Part shown: positions 34,960 to 45,104 of the stretch, in pieces
Numbering within the stretch: the first letter of the stretch is position 1
Layout of the letters: each line of letters opens with the position of its first letter
Assembly: GCA_009599575.1 (NCBI GenBank)
Contig: VWND01000005.1
Coordinates: 310,001-374,000 of the forward strand
DNA from: Blumeriella jaapii
Lineage: Eukaryota > Ascomycota > Leotiomycetes > Helotiales > Drepanopezizaceae
DNA: 64,000 nucleotides
Direction: 5' to 3'
Notes under the pieces: generated by a model
Told to the model about the DNA's origin: nothing
The model's database searches: none
Seen by the model: only the letters and a program-made list of their open reading frames with translations
Position numbers and translations under genes: made by a program

Positions 34960-36607
34960 CTACCCATCTAATACTTCCTCGCCCGCTTGTTGTGGTAATA
35001 GCCACCCCCTCCCCCGATCAAAACCTCCCCCTCCCCGATCATAGCCTCCCCCGCCCCGATCAAAGCCTCCCCCGCCCCGTCCAAATCCATGCCGGGGACG
35101 CTCCTCGGGTCGCGGCTTCTCTTCTACCGCCTTCGGCTTGATCGGCTCCTCCACCTCGACCTCGTACTCCTCATACTCCGTCTTGAAGTACTCGGCCGTG
35201 ATGTCCTTCTCCCGCTTCGCTTGCTCGGAATCGAGCATGAAGCGGACGGTGCCCTCCGTCCCTCGCAGGCCCACCGTTCTCTTCCCAGACCCAGAGGACC
35301 GCGGGCTCAGCGTCGCAGGGGAAGCGGCATCCATCCCGCTCATGCGCGTGTCGGCCGGGCTAGCGGGCGTGGCGGGCGTCTTGGGCGTCTTGACGTTGGA
35401 TTTGAGGCCGTTGATGCGGCGAATCTCTTGATGCTCGGTGAATCGTTTGAAGGACGACGCGTCCATCTCCTTGTTGAAGACGATCCCGAGATGGGCGAAC
35501 TGATCGCGCGGGAAGTCGGCGCCGACGATGTTGAACTTGTGAAAATACATGTACAGATCCAGCAGATCCATGATCGTCTCGATGATCTGCGTGCGTGTAG
35601 TTCCCCATTTGCGGTATTTGGGCGATCGTTCGCCGCGGATCGCACTCTCCTGCTTCCCCAACAGGAGAGTCGCCAGCTCGATGCAGGCAAAGGCCATGGT
35701 CGAGCACGTCTGCTTCAGGGGTGCCAATGTTCGGTAGAGATCTAGCATGATGTTGTACGCCAGCCGCAAGACATCCTTCTCCATCCCGGCCTCCTTGCCC
35801 AGCTTGATGATGTGCTTGTGCGGATACCGAACGCGGAAATCGAAGCCGGAAGATTCGAGCATGAGTCGTTCGAGGCCAATGACGGCTCTGGACGGCTGCT
35901 CGAAAGTGCTGTCGTCTGGGCTGAGATACTCGGCCGGGCTCTTGGTCAGATTGTGCGCGGCGCACAAGATCTCCCTCGACTTCTTCAGGGTATCCTCGAT
36001 CTTGCAAGCCGTGAGGAGCGCCGCCGCCGCCGCATCCTGGAATTGATATTCGTTATCCCGATGCACCATCCTGAACTTGTGGTAATAATGCGACGCCGTG
36101 CAGAATGTCCGAACCGGCCTGGCATCCCGTTAGCACCATGTCCTGCTCACTTGCCGGGGGAAGGGATGCGTACAATTGCAACGCAGTCCGCACATCGTTG
36201 ATCCACTGCACGCCCTGCAACCTAAACGTATCCTCGCGGTTCGCGTTCGTGCCCAGAGCCACCATCATGCCGTTCAGCTGCTGCTGGAACAGGTACACCT
36301 GCGCAACATTGATGTAGCTCGGGTGTGGGCCCGTCGTCGCGGCCGTCTGCGCGGGCGCCATCTTCATCAGACTCGCCAACCTCTGTGGCGCGGAGGGGTC
36401 GGAGTAGGGGCCGATGAGGCAGACTTGGAACGGCTGGCCGACGTTCGTGTCGTAGGAAGAGACGCTCTCGGAAGAGGGGCCGCTGCTCGTGTGAGAGGGC
36501 GACGAGTTGCAGAGAATGAATTGGAGTTCGTGGGTTGGGTGTTGAGCAGGGTTTGGCAAGGAGCTGGAAGCGGGAGAGGTCGAGAGACCGGGCGGCTTGA
36601 AGGCCAT
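34960..36607 (-). CDS. CTK2: CTD-kinase cyclin subunit (Ctk2-like) with RGG tail
   Basis: Predicted 530-residue cyclin of the Ctk2/cyclin-K type, the regulatory subunit of the CTDK-I kinase that phosphorylates Ser2 of the RNA polymerase II tail. Exon 1 is 36607-36174. The intron at 36173-36119 (55 bp, GTACGC, CTAAC, CCAG) is clean. Exon 2 runs from 36118. A Ser/Pro-rich N-terminus of about 100 residues precedes the cyclin box (VQWINDVRTALQL across the splice, then MVHRDNEYQFQDAAAAALLT, ACKIEDTLKKSREI, SPDDSTFEQPSR and IGLERLMLESSGFDFR). A second fold (LDLYRTLAPLKQTCSTMAFA) follows. The C-terminus is acidic, then Gly/Arg-rich (four F/Y-D-R-G-G-G-G units). Near 35020 one extra G in a G-run would explain why the shifted frame ends more naturally in GGGGYYHNKRARKY. 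Confidence 0.85.
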
Positions 36608-36732
36608 CGTTTCTCTTGGCCGCTCGGCACCTTGACTGTCGGGTTGATTGAGTTTCGATTGTGGTTCTGTAAAGTGCTCGGAATATATGAGCAGAGGATG
36701 GTCATTGGTTGTGATGGTAAACCGCAGGAACG

Positions 36733-36783
36733 CTAAATAGACGATCGAAGCTCGAGCTATTTAGACGATCAAAGCTCGAGCTA
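36733..36783. repeat. Tandem 24-bp duplication with AGCTCGAGCT palindrome
   Basis: TAGACGATC(G/A)AAGCTCGAGCT occurs twice, each with the palindrome AGCTCGAGCT. It lies about 130 bp upstream of the Ctk2-like start and could be a protein-binding site or a small-element trace. Confidence 0.7.
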
Positions 36784-36895
36784 AATATTGACGGTATTTA
36801 AGCCTGGTCGGATATAAGGTCTCAGTATATACAGTATATGGAGTATATACGGGTATGTACGGTATTTACAAGCCGTGCTCTGTATTTCTTCTAGT

Positions 36896-37054
36896 AAAGT
36901 ACAGTACAGCACAGTACAGTACACACAGTACTGTACTGTAGTATACTGTCCATTGTACAGTACAATGCAAACATACTTCACGCTCCACAAAGATTTAACT
37001 TCGTCCAAGAAACCCTGCGTCATGTCAGAGTACTGAACAGTACTGTACTGTACG
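36896..37054. repeat. Cluster of GTACTGTAC / TACAGTAC motifs
   Basis: Runs such as AGTACAGTACAGCACAGTAC and CACAGTACTGTACTGTAG follow each other, with GAACAGTACTGTACTGTACG at about 37035. The unit is the 5-bp phase CAGTA/TACTG around GTAC. Confidence 0.8.
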
Positions 37055-37190
37055 AGACAATAAAGTAATTTAAAACAACCGTCACTGCATCCTTCCCAAT
37101 GTCCTCCCGACTCTCGCTCCCTTTGCGGTGCACCTCGACGCATCTCCCCTCCAAACGCCCACCACAATCCCACCCCATTCAACCCCAGAG

Positions 37191-37491
37191 ATGCAGCTAT
37201 CCATCCTTATCTTCGTCCTCGCTGCCATGAGCTCGAGCGCGAGCGCGGCCCCGTTGACGGGCGAGGGCGTGCCTACCAACTGCGCGATTGCCGTCAACGA
37301 CGCGTGCATATCGGCCGTACGTTCCCTTCCACCTCATTCCCGCAATCCATGATTGTCCCTCGCACGTACTGTACCCCACGTTGGATGGGAGAGCGTTGGC
37401 TGACGGACTGGCGCGCGGAAAGTGTACAGAGGTCAAGATGAAATGGGTGGCCTGCCGCAACGACGCCTGCGCCTGCGCTTCCGAGTTGTGA
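37191..37491 (+). CDS. Small secreted cysteine-rich protein
   Basis: Predicted 64-residue secreted protein in two exons, 37191-37316 and 37423-37491. The intron has donor GTACGT, branch GCTGAC and acceptor AAAG. The signal peptide is MQLSILIFVLAAMSSSASA, then APLTGEGVPTNC. With the chosen acceptor, the mature peptide has six cysteines (TNC, DAC, SAC, VAC, NDAC, CAC), an even number suited to three disulfides. The alternative acceptor (AGAG, 10 bases later) gives five, so I prefer the first. Small size, signal and Cys content fit effector-like or antimicrobial secreted peptides, but there is no named family. Two further small secreted frames lie within 2.5 kb. Confidence 0.6.
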
Positions 37492-38296
37492 GCGCGAGGG
37501 CGCCTGGAGAAACGGATGCCGCGCGCACTTGGTACATAGGTACACATCAACATGTGTGCATCCACTTTGGCCGGGGAACGGGATCGTGGTCCTGACAGTG
37601 TCTGGGGCGGCCTCGGGCTTGGCTCGATGGAGAAGCTGGGTGATTAGGGGGAGGATGATCAGGGGGAGGCGGACGGACGGGAGGGAGGGAATCTCGCCGT
37701 GATGTTATCTTGCCGTGTTGAGGAGGGGCTGTGCCGGGAATTATACAGTACAGTACCAGACGAATGTCGGCTTTTTACACACTCAACCAGTGCCGTCACC
37801 AAGGCCGTGTTGTTACTGGCGCTACATCAATTTTTGATTGAAAAAAATTACAATACTCATATATTGTTATAAGTCCGAATAGATTGTATGCGTGATGTTT
37901 GGGAATCAAAAGATACTAGCTCAATATCACGTCTCATAAGCGACAACAACGATGCAAGTTATCATCCATCCATGAAGAATTGTGGGAATACGGTATATTC
38001 ACGTGATAACCTCTACTGGTCACGTGTCCCAGCCGTGGCTATCTTCCCGACAGATCCACCGAAAGACCCGGCTCCGATCTAAACCAACTTTCCGTCTCAA
38101 CCCTTCGCATGTCCAAAACCAGGCAGGCCCCTTTCTCCCCGATAACAGCAACATGTCCGGTGTTTATGGGAAAGACACGGGTCTCCACGGGGCAGTAAAT
38201 GCTGCAGTTGAAGATCCTAGTATGCCATAAATGAGCACGGGACTTTTTTCCTATCCATTTCGAAAAGATCTTGGATCACACATACGCAAATACCGC
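37492..38296. other. Intergenic, nothing recognised
   Basis: Separates the first two small secreted genes. A GTAC motif lies near 37745. No further coding signal. Confidence 0.4.
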
Positions 38297-38431
38297 TTAT
38301 CCACACATTTCCGGAAAGGCAAAGCAAATGCCCTCAGTTTTATCATCGTAAGGATTAGCCTTAGGAATGGGCGCCGCTATGGCGCTTGCTGCTAGAGCGC
38401 AAAGCGTGAAGATTTGAAGCAGAAAACGCAT
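38297..38431 (-). CDS. Very small secreted peptide precursor
   Basis: A 44-residue frame starting MRFLLQIFTLCALAASAIAA, an excellent signal peptide, followed by only about 24 residues (APIPKANPYDDKTEG, then ICFAFPEMCG). Two Cys enclose six residues (CFAFPEMC), so a disulfide loop is possible at the C-terminus. An in-frame Met 28 codons upstream would put Ser-rich sequence before the signal, so I reject it. Candidate roles are an effector-like or signalling peptide, but the size allows a chance frame. A nearby T-rich stretch with ATAAATA (38520-38530) could serve as promoter. Confidence 0.45.
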   Translation of the reverse strand: MRFLLQIFTLCALAASAIAAPIPKANPYDDKTEGICFAFPEMCG

Positions 38432-38988
38432 TTTGGATTGTGCGTATTGGCTGTTCAGAAACGGAGCTTGGGTTGAGAAAGTCGATGAAGCTGATGGGAG
38501 AAGGAGTGGGCGCACATCGGGTATTTATCTTTTTTCCAAATACTGTACACAATGTACATACGTCTACGTGAGTTTTTCGTGAGTTTTGCGAAAGGTTTTT
38601 TTGAAACGAAAGCGGAAAACTAAATTAGATGTTAGACTTCGACATTCGTATGATACCTTCCTCTTCTTTAGTAAAAGTAATATGCGTGTGACGGAAAGAA
38701 AACCGTAAGTTTCCGGATTCGAGCATGACTGTATCAAATGGGAAACGTGCTCGTTCTCAAGGTTCATTGGTCGAAGATCCCTCGTCATATCCCTCGTCAT
38801 GGCATGTACGGCGAGAGAAAGGGGGAAGGGAATGGGAGGGGATGGCGTTGGAGATCTCGGGAGGCATTGTGTTGGATATTGGCTGCATTCTGCTGTGGCC
38901 CTTCCCTTGTTGACACCCTGGGTGTTGAATGTCAAGACCACACGTCAGCCACGGCTCGACCAGGCACGCATCGAGGGCAAAAAGCTCC

Positions 38989-39014
38989 GTACTGTACAGT
39001 ACTGTACAGTATGG
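38989..39014. repeat. GTAC-motif run
   Basis: Five alternating GTACTGTACAGTAC-type units in 26 bp; perfectly self-complementary over most of its length, so able to form a hairpin. Confidence 0.8.
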
Positions 39015-39319
39015 TAGCTATTTCGTCTGCTATCAAATTGATTCCTTGGATACCCGGATCTCTACGTACTGTACAGTACTCCCGCAGCCCAACACTCCAA
39101 CCCTTTCTCGATCATATGAGTCCTGCATAGATCCAACCCAATCCAACCCACTCCAAGCGATACAAGAACCACGCATCGATTCCCAGCCTCAATGCCAAGT
39201 CCTTTCCACCCAAAGCATCACATCACAATACTACCTACTGTACGACAGGAGTTCTATCCATACGCGCTTCGTTTACACGTATGTTATATATACAGCGGAC
39301 TGGCTACGCACTTGGGTGT

Positions 39320-39366
39320 TGTACATACTGTCCAGCATATACACTGTACAGTACAGTACAGTACCT
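39320..39366. repeat. GTAC-motif run
   Basis: GTACATACTGTCCAGC leads into CACTGTACAGTACAGTACAG, ending GTACCTACC. Same 5-bp phase as the other clusters. Confidence 0.75.
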
Positions 39367-39590
39367 ACCTCATAGAGAAGTAATAGCGCCATGCGAAAAA
39401 GCAACCCAACGCAAGCCCTCTTCCCAAGCGCAGACCCTCCCATTCCACCACGTTCCCGTACATCGCAACAGACACACAGCACAGCACAGCACGTCGTCGC
39501 AAACCATCCGTTTCTCTCTAATCCCATTTCGGCTTGCCGGGCGGGCAGCACAACGACGTTCGCGAGCAGCTCTGTCCCTCCGGTTTGTGT

Positions 39591-39827
39591 TCACGCCTGG
39601 ACATTGAGGGCCTGCGATTGCGCGTCTTCGACCGAATTCCACTCCGGCTTGGAACACGTGGGATAGTAGACGTCGCAGTGCATGGCGACGAAATCGTCCA
39701 TGCAGGTCGCGTTTTGATGCACGATTTCGCACTCTGGTACCGGTTCCGAGGCGGGAGTCGGCGTGCTGGTGACGATCGATGGGATGAGACCGATCGTTAT
39801 CGCGGAGGAAATCGTCGGGATGTGCAT
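39591..39827 (-). CDS. Small secreted protein, four cysteines
   Basis: Single-exon frame of 78 residues. A moderately hydrophobic N-terminus (MHIPTISSAITIGLIPSIVT) could be a signal peptide, followed by a Thr/Pro linker (STPTPASEPVPE). The Cys-containing core is CEIVHQNATC ... MHCDVYYPTC, with four Cys, one N-glycosylation site (NAT) and a Trp after the last Cys. The even Cys number supports an extracellular fold. No family is recognised. The start lies about 25 bp from a 350-bp TGTA/poly-A array, which therefore occupies its promoter or 5' leader. Confidence 0.5.
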   Translation of the reverse strand: MHIPTISSAITIGLIPSIVTSTPTPASEPVPECEIVHQNATCMDDFVAMHCDVYYPTCSKPEWNSVEDAQSQALNVQA

Positions 39828-39851
39828 AGCGGCGACGTGGGAGTTTGTGGG

Positions 39852-40203
39852 GAAAAAATGTAAAAAAAAAATGTAAAAAAAAAATGTAAAAAAAAAAATG
39901 TAAAAAAAAAAATGTAAAAAAAAAAATGTAAAAAAAAAATGTAAAAAAAAAAATGTAAAAAAAAATTGTAAAAAAAAAAAAATGTAAAAAAAATGTAAAA
40001 AAAAAAAAATGTAAAAAAAAAAATGTAAAAAAAAATTGTTAAAAAAAAAAATGTAAAAAAAATGTAAAAAAAAATGTAAAAAAAATGTAAAAAAAATGTA
40101 AAAAAAAATGTAAAAAAAATGTAAAAAAAATGTAAAAAAAATGTAAAAAAAAATGTAAAAAGAAAATGTAAAAAAAATGTAAAAAAAAAAAAAAAAAAAA
40201 AAA
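39852..40203. repeat. (TGTAAAAAAAA)n tandem array
   Basis: More than 25 consecutive units of ATGT followed by 6-13 A. Unit length varies only in the A run, with one AGAAAATGT unit near the right end. On the minus strand it is a T-tract punctuated by ACA. It ends in a pure A-run before CCTCAG. Confidence 0.95.
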
Positions 40204-40586
40204 CCTCAGAAAAAAGCTATGGAATGACGAGTGAGAGAGAAAGCGGTCGTCGGGCAAGTGTGAGCGGGTGATATGTGTAGCCCGGGACATGAAAAAAAAA
40301 AAAGCCAAGAGAGAGGCATAATCAAGATGCATCAGAATTGTATATATCATACAGTACAGTACAAAAAGAAGCGTGTTTCAGATGCTCACCATCTAAAGTA
40401 AACGTTAAACAACAACATCATCATCATCATCATCATCATCACCACCATCTAAAGTAAAGAGTGTCGGATAAAAACAAGCCATATCAAAAGCCATGATGTA
40501 CCGTACCTACAGTATGTACCTACCTACCTACCTACCCTCTGTATTTCTTCCTACGTTCCAAAAATCCCTCTCACCCTCCCTCCCCT
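40204..40586. other. Intergenic with microsatellite
   Basis: Contains an (ATC)n run at 40416-40441, flanked on both sides by ACCATCTAAAGTAAA, and a (CTAC)n run near 40520-40540. No gene. Confidence 0.5.
40416..40448. repeat. (ATC)n microsatellite
   Basis: About eight ATC units followed by two ACC. The flanking 15-mer ACCATCTAAAGTAAA occurs on both sides. Confidence 0.85.
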
Positions 40587-41024
40587 CTACCCCTTCCGCC
40601 CCTCCTCCTCGCCCCCATCACTCCCACGAGCAGCCCCCCCAGCAGCAGCAGGATCACCCATCTCCCCCCTCTCCTGGTACGCAACCCTCTTGTACTCCTC
40701 CCGGCTCCAGCTCTGCACGCGCTTAAAGTCCGGCTTCCAGCTCTCCGTCGGGCTGCGCAGGACCTCGCCCTGCGAGTTGCGGCGCCCGTCGGCGGGCATG
40801 TGGACGTGCGGGTGCGCGTGCGGGTGTGGGTGCGGGTTCTTAGAGCCGCTGCCGCTGCCGCTGGTGCTGGTGCTGGTATTGGCGTTGGCGTTGGTGTGGG
40901 TGTGGGTATGGGTCGAGGAGGAAGAGAAGGAGGACGAGGAGGGAATCCGAGGCCGAGGAATGGTGCGGTCTGGGAGGCTCGTGTTGGGGTTGTTGTTGTC
41001 GTCGTTGGATTGAGGATCGGACAT
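40587..41024 (-). CDS. Small hydrophilic protein, conserved-looking core
   Basis: Single-exon, 145-residue hydrophilic protein. The N-terminus is low complexity (Ser runs, then HTHTHTNANANTSTSTS and PHPHPHAHPHVH). The core HMPADGRRNSQGEV, SPTESWKPDFKRVQSW and SREEYKRVAYQ is not repetitive. It resembles the short conserved block of an uncharacterised family of small fungal proteins (S-P-x-x-S-W-x-P-x-F ... Q-S-W-x-x-x-x), recalled from general knowledge and not verified. The end is Gly/Glu-rich. No membrane segment. His-rich dipeptides could bind metal but more likely reflect a GTG microsatellite in the DNA. Function unknown. Confidence 0.6.
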   Translation of the reverse strand: MSDPQSNDDNNNPNTSLPDRTIPRPRIPSSSSFSSSSTHTHTHTNANANTSTSTSGSGSGSKNPHPHPHAHPHVHMPADGRRNSQGEVLRSPTESWKPDFKRVQSWSREEYKRVAYQERGEMGDPAAAGGAARGSDGGEEEGRKG

Positions 41025-42337
41025 CTTTGCTTCGCTTGACTTGGCTGTGCTCTGCTGTGCTCTGCTGTGCTGTAGAGAAGCGGCTTCTCAGGACTCCGGT
41101 GATCTTACACCGCCCGCGAGCGAGCGAGCGAGCTACAGCCAGCAAGCAAGCAAGCAAGCAAGCAGGTGGCCTACGCGCGCTCTTAAGGACGAGGTGAGAA
41201 ATCGCGTTCCTAGCAAACCTGCACCGTGAACGTCAGCCCACCCAACCACCCACCACCCACCAGCATGCGACGACGGGTGGTCAGCGTACTGTACTGTACT
41301 GTACCACGCGTTACAGCACGGTGTGTGTGTGTGTGTGCCACCACCTCTCACACGCACGTCTCCCCGATTCCATTCGCGGAGTCAAAGCAGACGGCACAGA
41401 TAGGCCGGGCCAGAACGCGGAGCGGCTTCCCAAATGGTCTGACGGGTGAGGGGTGGAAAAAATCCCTGGGGGTTCTTCCGTGAGGGCTACTGTGCTGTGC
41501 TTGTGAAGTACTGTACTGTACTGTATTTGGTGTGCTGTAATGGCCCAGTACTATACTGTGCTGTACATGTGTGCATAGTACAATGCAGTATGTACATAGT
41601 ATATACATACAGCACGCCCAGTGCGGGTACGACACGAAGGGCAGGGATGATGAAAGTAAACAACACAACTAACTGGTGGATCGCTAAGCGAGGCTGGAGA
41701 CTTCAAGTTCTCTGTCCGGACCAGACGCGCGACGAACTCCCTTCTACGACTGTACGAAGTAGGTAGGTACCTACCACGTCCACCTCAGCACTGCCCTCTA
41801 GGAAGGGGGAAAGAGGAAAGAGTTACGACATCTCGAATCACATCGAATGATGGAGGGCGGTTTAGTGCAAAGGGTGTTTTTCATTTCATGGCGGGGTGAG
41901 GCAGTAGTGACACAACGACATTTCAACAACGCCATTTTCATCCTGGTCCTTCCTCTCGCATCCCCCTCCCACGAACAGGCAGGCAAGCAAGCAAGCAAGA
42001 CTCCCTAGCAAAAGACCACCAACCACGGGCAACAACATCATCCAGAGGAAAGTTGTGCAAAATATGTCCAGTGAACTGAACGTGGTTCTGATTTATATCC
42101 ATTCGACTCTGACCAAAGAAAAAACGCGTGGGGAAAGTTGCGAGGGAATCAGAAAACATCAGACGCCGCGCTATGCTATGAGGGTTGAGGAAGGACTAGG
42201 CATCGACATCACAAGAAATACTGGATCGTGTTGCGGCCGCAGACAAGATCGTGGGAGGTTGATGTGCACGCAGACAGATCCAGGCTGTACATTGGAACGC
42301 AACGCGACCAAATACAGCAGGAAGGTGGTGAGATCGT
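41025..42337. other. Intergenic with simple repeats
   Basis: No gene recognised. Holds (GAGC)n and (CAAG)n tracts, GTAC motifs (41284-41303, 41505-41527, 41560-41615) and a second CAAG run at 41981-41998. Confidence 0.5.
41116..41165. repeat. (GAGC)n and (CAAG)n tracts
   Basis: Four GAGC-type units (41116-41132) and six CAAG-type units (41141-41165), separated by TACAGCC. Confidence 0.9.
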
Positions 42338-43944
42338 CTATGGCGTCTTGGGCTTCTTCCAGTAGTATTGCTAGAAATGGCATCAGTAAAACCATCCTAG
42401 GCCGGGAATTGAAGGGGGACAGGTGACATACCTTGTGCTGCTTTCGGCAGTTTCGCAGACTAGGCTTCCGCAGACCATCAACCACCGTAGCACGTCTCTG
42501 CTCATCATGATCCTCGTCAGGGATGTAATAGTACTCGCTCTCCAATGCCTTGCCTGCCGCATCCTTGCCCTCTCGATGGATCTCGCCAATACAGGGAGTC
42601 GCGTTTAGCAACTTGCGCAGGTCATCCTTGGTGAGCCCACGGTTCTCGGGGTGGGTCGGGCTGCTCCCTTTCAGGTCGGCTGGGAGGTTGTTCAAGATGA
42701 GCGACAGAGGCGTGGAAGAGAGGCGGGAGAAGGCAAGTTGGTTCACCACATGGTTGGCAATCGGGAGTGCTTCGGCTTCGTTGGTAGATTCCGAGGCGGA
42801 GCGGGCCTTGGACGAGGCCGCCGCGTCGCGACCACGAGCTTGCTCTGGAGGGTCGACAGCGGTGACGGATGCCATGCGAGCGGAGATGTCAGCACCGTGG
42901 GGACCGAAGGAGTGGATGACTGGGTCGTTCTCCTCGTCGGGATCGCCCTCGGGGCCACTGAGATCATCATCCGATCGGCTTTCGACAGCGACGGAAGTCG
43001 CAGGTTGCGTCGAGACGAAGGAGTCGCCTGCCGCGGTCTGGCATTTCTTCTGGAGATGGGGCGTCCTCGAATACCTTGACCAGCGGCTCTGCGGGGTCCG
43101 AGGAAAAGAGGTTGGCCAGACTCGTTGTCGAGGGACGAGCTGGACGGGCAGGGGTCGGAGAGACCGGAGAGACGAGACGCTGAGCACGGCGCAGAGGACT
43201 CGATACAATCATTGGCCCACGGGCACTGGTAGCAGCAGCGCGAGCCGGAGGAGAGCTCTCATCATCCCACGACGAATCAGTCTGAGCGCCGACTGACGCG
43301 TTGCGTTCTCTCCCAGGCCACGCAATCAACACACGCGCATCCTGCACATCCAGCATGATGTCGGCGAACTCGGTCTCGGAGGTGAAGGTGTCGTCCTTTG
43401 CCAGCTCCCACGTGCGACCTTGACAGTGTAACTTCGCCCCATTCCATCCCATGCACTTGATCTCCACCTTGTTTGGCTCGAGGGGAACAGACGCGGCGAT
43501 GAATCGGGCCTCGACGTGGACGCGGGAGATCAGTCGATTGGCGGACAATTGGTAGTGCGACGAGTTGCTCGATCTTCCCATACGCATCACTTCCCCATTC
43601 TCCGGCAGGGCAAGTGAGGGCACGTCCGAGAGGGGAGCTCGTTCGGAGACCATTGACTCGGTGCGTTGCCAACCCGGCCGGGACTGAACTTGCGGGGGTG
43701 ATGAGGAGAGGATACCGGTTGTGGAGGTCGGGATAGGCGTGGGGTATTTGGAGGAAGCATGCTCGCGTCTCGCGGCCGGAGAGCGGGCCTGTCTCTTGGA
43801 GGGACGAGGGAACGCCGGCGACGAGGTGAAGACGGGTTCGAAGGCGGGCAGCAAGGTGGCAATGGAACGCTTGGTGCCGGCCTGGGCTGGGAAAGGCGAT
43901 TGGGAATTCATTCTGCTGGGAGAAGAATCCATGAGAGCGGACAT
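42338..43944 (-). CDS. FHA-domain protein, Tos4/Plm2-like, with frameshift
   Basis: Forkhead-associated domain protein of the fungal Tos4/Plm2 kind, nuclear factors tied to G1/S transcription and DNA-damage checkpoints. Start 43944 (MSALMDSSPSRMNSQ). A Ser/Pro-rich N-terminus leads to the FHA core (MRMGRSSNSSHYQLSANRLI, then SRVHVEARF), which holds the Gly-Arg-Ser and Ser-x-x-His phosphothreonine-binding loops. LANLFSSDPAEPLVKVFEDA follows. At about 43040-43070 the frame changes with no usable intron; the next frame continues GDSFVSTQPATS and NRGLTKDDLRKLLNATPCIG, then EIHREGKDAAGK and YYYIPDEDHDEQRRATVVDG. An intron (42431-42371, 61 bp, GTATGT/CTAG) leads to the last exon, YYWKKPKTP, stop. 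One extra C in a C4 tract explains the shift. The long conserved C-terminus argues for a working gene and an assembly indel. Confidence 0.75.
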
Positions 43945-45104
43945 CGACCAGCGGTCGTGGCGCGAGGCAGACTCTGCGACGTGATATCCAGGACGTGATA
44001 TCCAGCACGCGACGCGTCCTGCTGTCGGTCTGCGATTCAGAGGGACTCGAGAACACAGGAAGGGATTGTGAGAGAATGTCTGGGGGTCTGGCTGTCGACG
44101 ACTCGCCCAAACCGATGGGGTGGGGAGAGAGAAGAGGAAAAAGTGAGGTCGAGGTTGTGCAGGTCAAAGAAAACGTCGGTGTCGAGAAGATGGGGTGGCA
44201 GTGAGGAACGCGAGCAAGACTAGCGCCATCGCGAGCCAGGGCCCGCGACTGCTTCGAGTGCGCCAGGAATCATGACTTGCATGCCCACACGGGAATCGGC
44301 GCCGGCCACGCTCCACGCCTGAATTGGCCTCGAGGAATTCGGGGGCCCATCTCCACGGGCAGGCGTATCTTCTCGAGTTGGAATCGGCTGCAAATAATGG
44401 GTGGTGATTTTACAATGGCCCTCCGCGCCGCGCATCGTGACTCGGGCCCAGCCTCCATCGCGATCCGCACACGCTTTCCCCTACGCGCCGACGAGACACA
44501 TCAGGTCTCGTACTTTTCCCAGCTCGGCCTTCGCATACCTCGTACATCATCGGCCCACAGCAGATGCAGTCCGAGTTTTCTTCTCTCCCAGCCGGGTCTC
44601 TGGTGGAAGAGCTGTACAGTACAGTACATGCTTGCTCTCCCAAGACAGCAAGGCTGAAGTGAAGTCGACGGACGGTGATACACTCGCTCCCCAGTGCTGT
44701 ACACAAGTGCCGTTCGCTTTTCCAGAGTCACGTGTAAATAAAGCTATTTCGAGGCCGAGCATCAAAGACAAGTGATGTATCTCGAGTGCTGTCACCAAGT
44801 CCCACATTGCAGCTTCACGGTCCAGAGGCAGCTCTCGATGTTATCAGCCTCGCGGTCCTGACGTACATATCGCACAGTATGTACGGTACAGTCCTGGGAT
44901 AGTGGGGTCCCGGATGGTGTCTCGATGTGGTCTAGCGCAGCATCGGGCTTTTGATTTGCCGGCCTCCGAAGAAAAAATGCACTCCGGAGTCTCGACGACA
45001 CCAGGACGCCGCTCACTCCATTGCACTCCGCGTTGTGGTTGTGATCCTTGCCGCCCCCCAACAATCCTGAACAACGGAGAATTGCTGGTCTCGAGCCGTG
45101 GAAA
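43945..45104. other. Divergent intergenic region
   Basis: A shared upstream region between the minus-strand FHA gene and the plus-strand CIC1 gene. It holds a few GTAC motifs (44610-44625, 44875-44892). Frames on both strands look like chance. Confidence 0.45.

Larger units (their letters stand above)
36608..37190. other. Intergenic, GTAC-motif rich
   Basis: Promoter side of the Ctk2-like gene. It carries a duplicated 24-bp segment (36733-36783) and the densest group of GTAC palindromes in the window (36896-37054). Confidence 0.5.
38432..39590. other. Intergenic, GTAC-motif rich
   Basis: Contains clusters of the palindromic motif at 38989-39014, 39064-39080 and 39320-39366. No convincing gene. 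Confidence 0.45.

Noticed and set aside
39852..40203. Spaced repeat array considered as CRISPR-like
   Set aside because: Units differ only in A-run length and have no unique spacers; the host is eukaryotic.
43020..43080. Intron in the FHA gene to explain the frame change
   Set aside because: Possible GT-AG pairs give 25, 34 or 47 bp; the first two are too short and the third does not restore frame.
43277..44167. 296-codon minus frame overlapping the FHA gene
   Set aside because: Alternative frame of the FHA gene; it lacks the FHA motif, which reads perfectly in the other frame.
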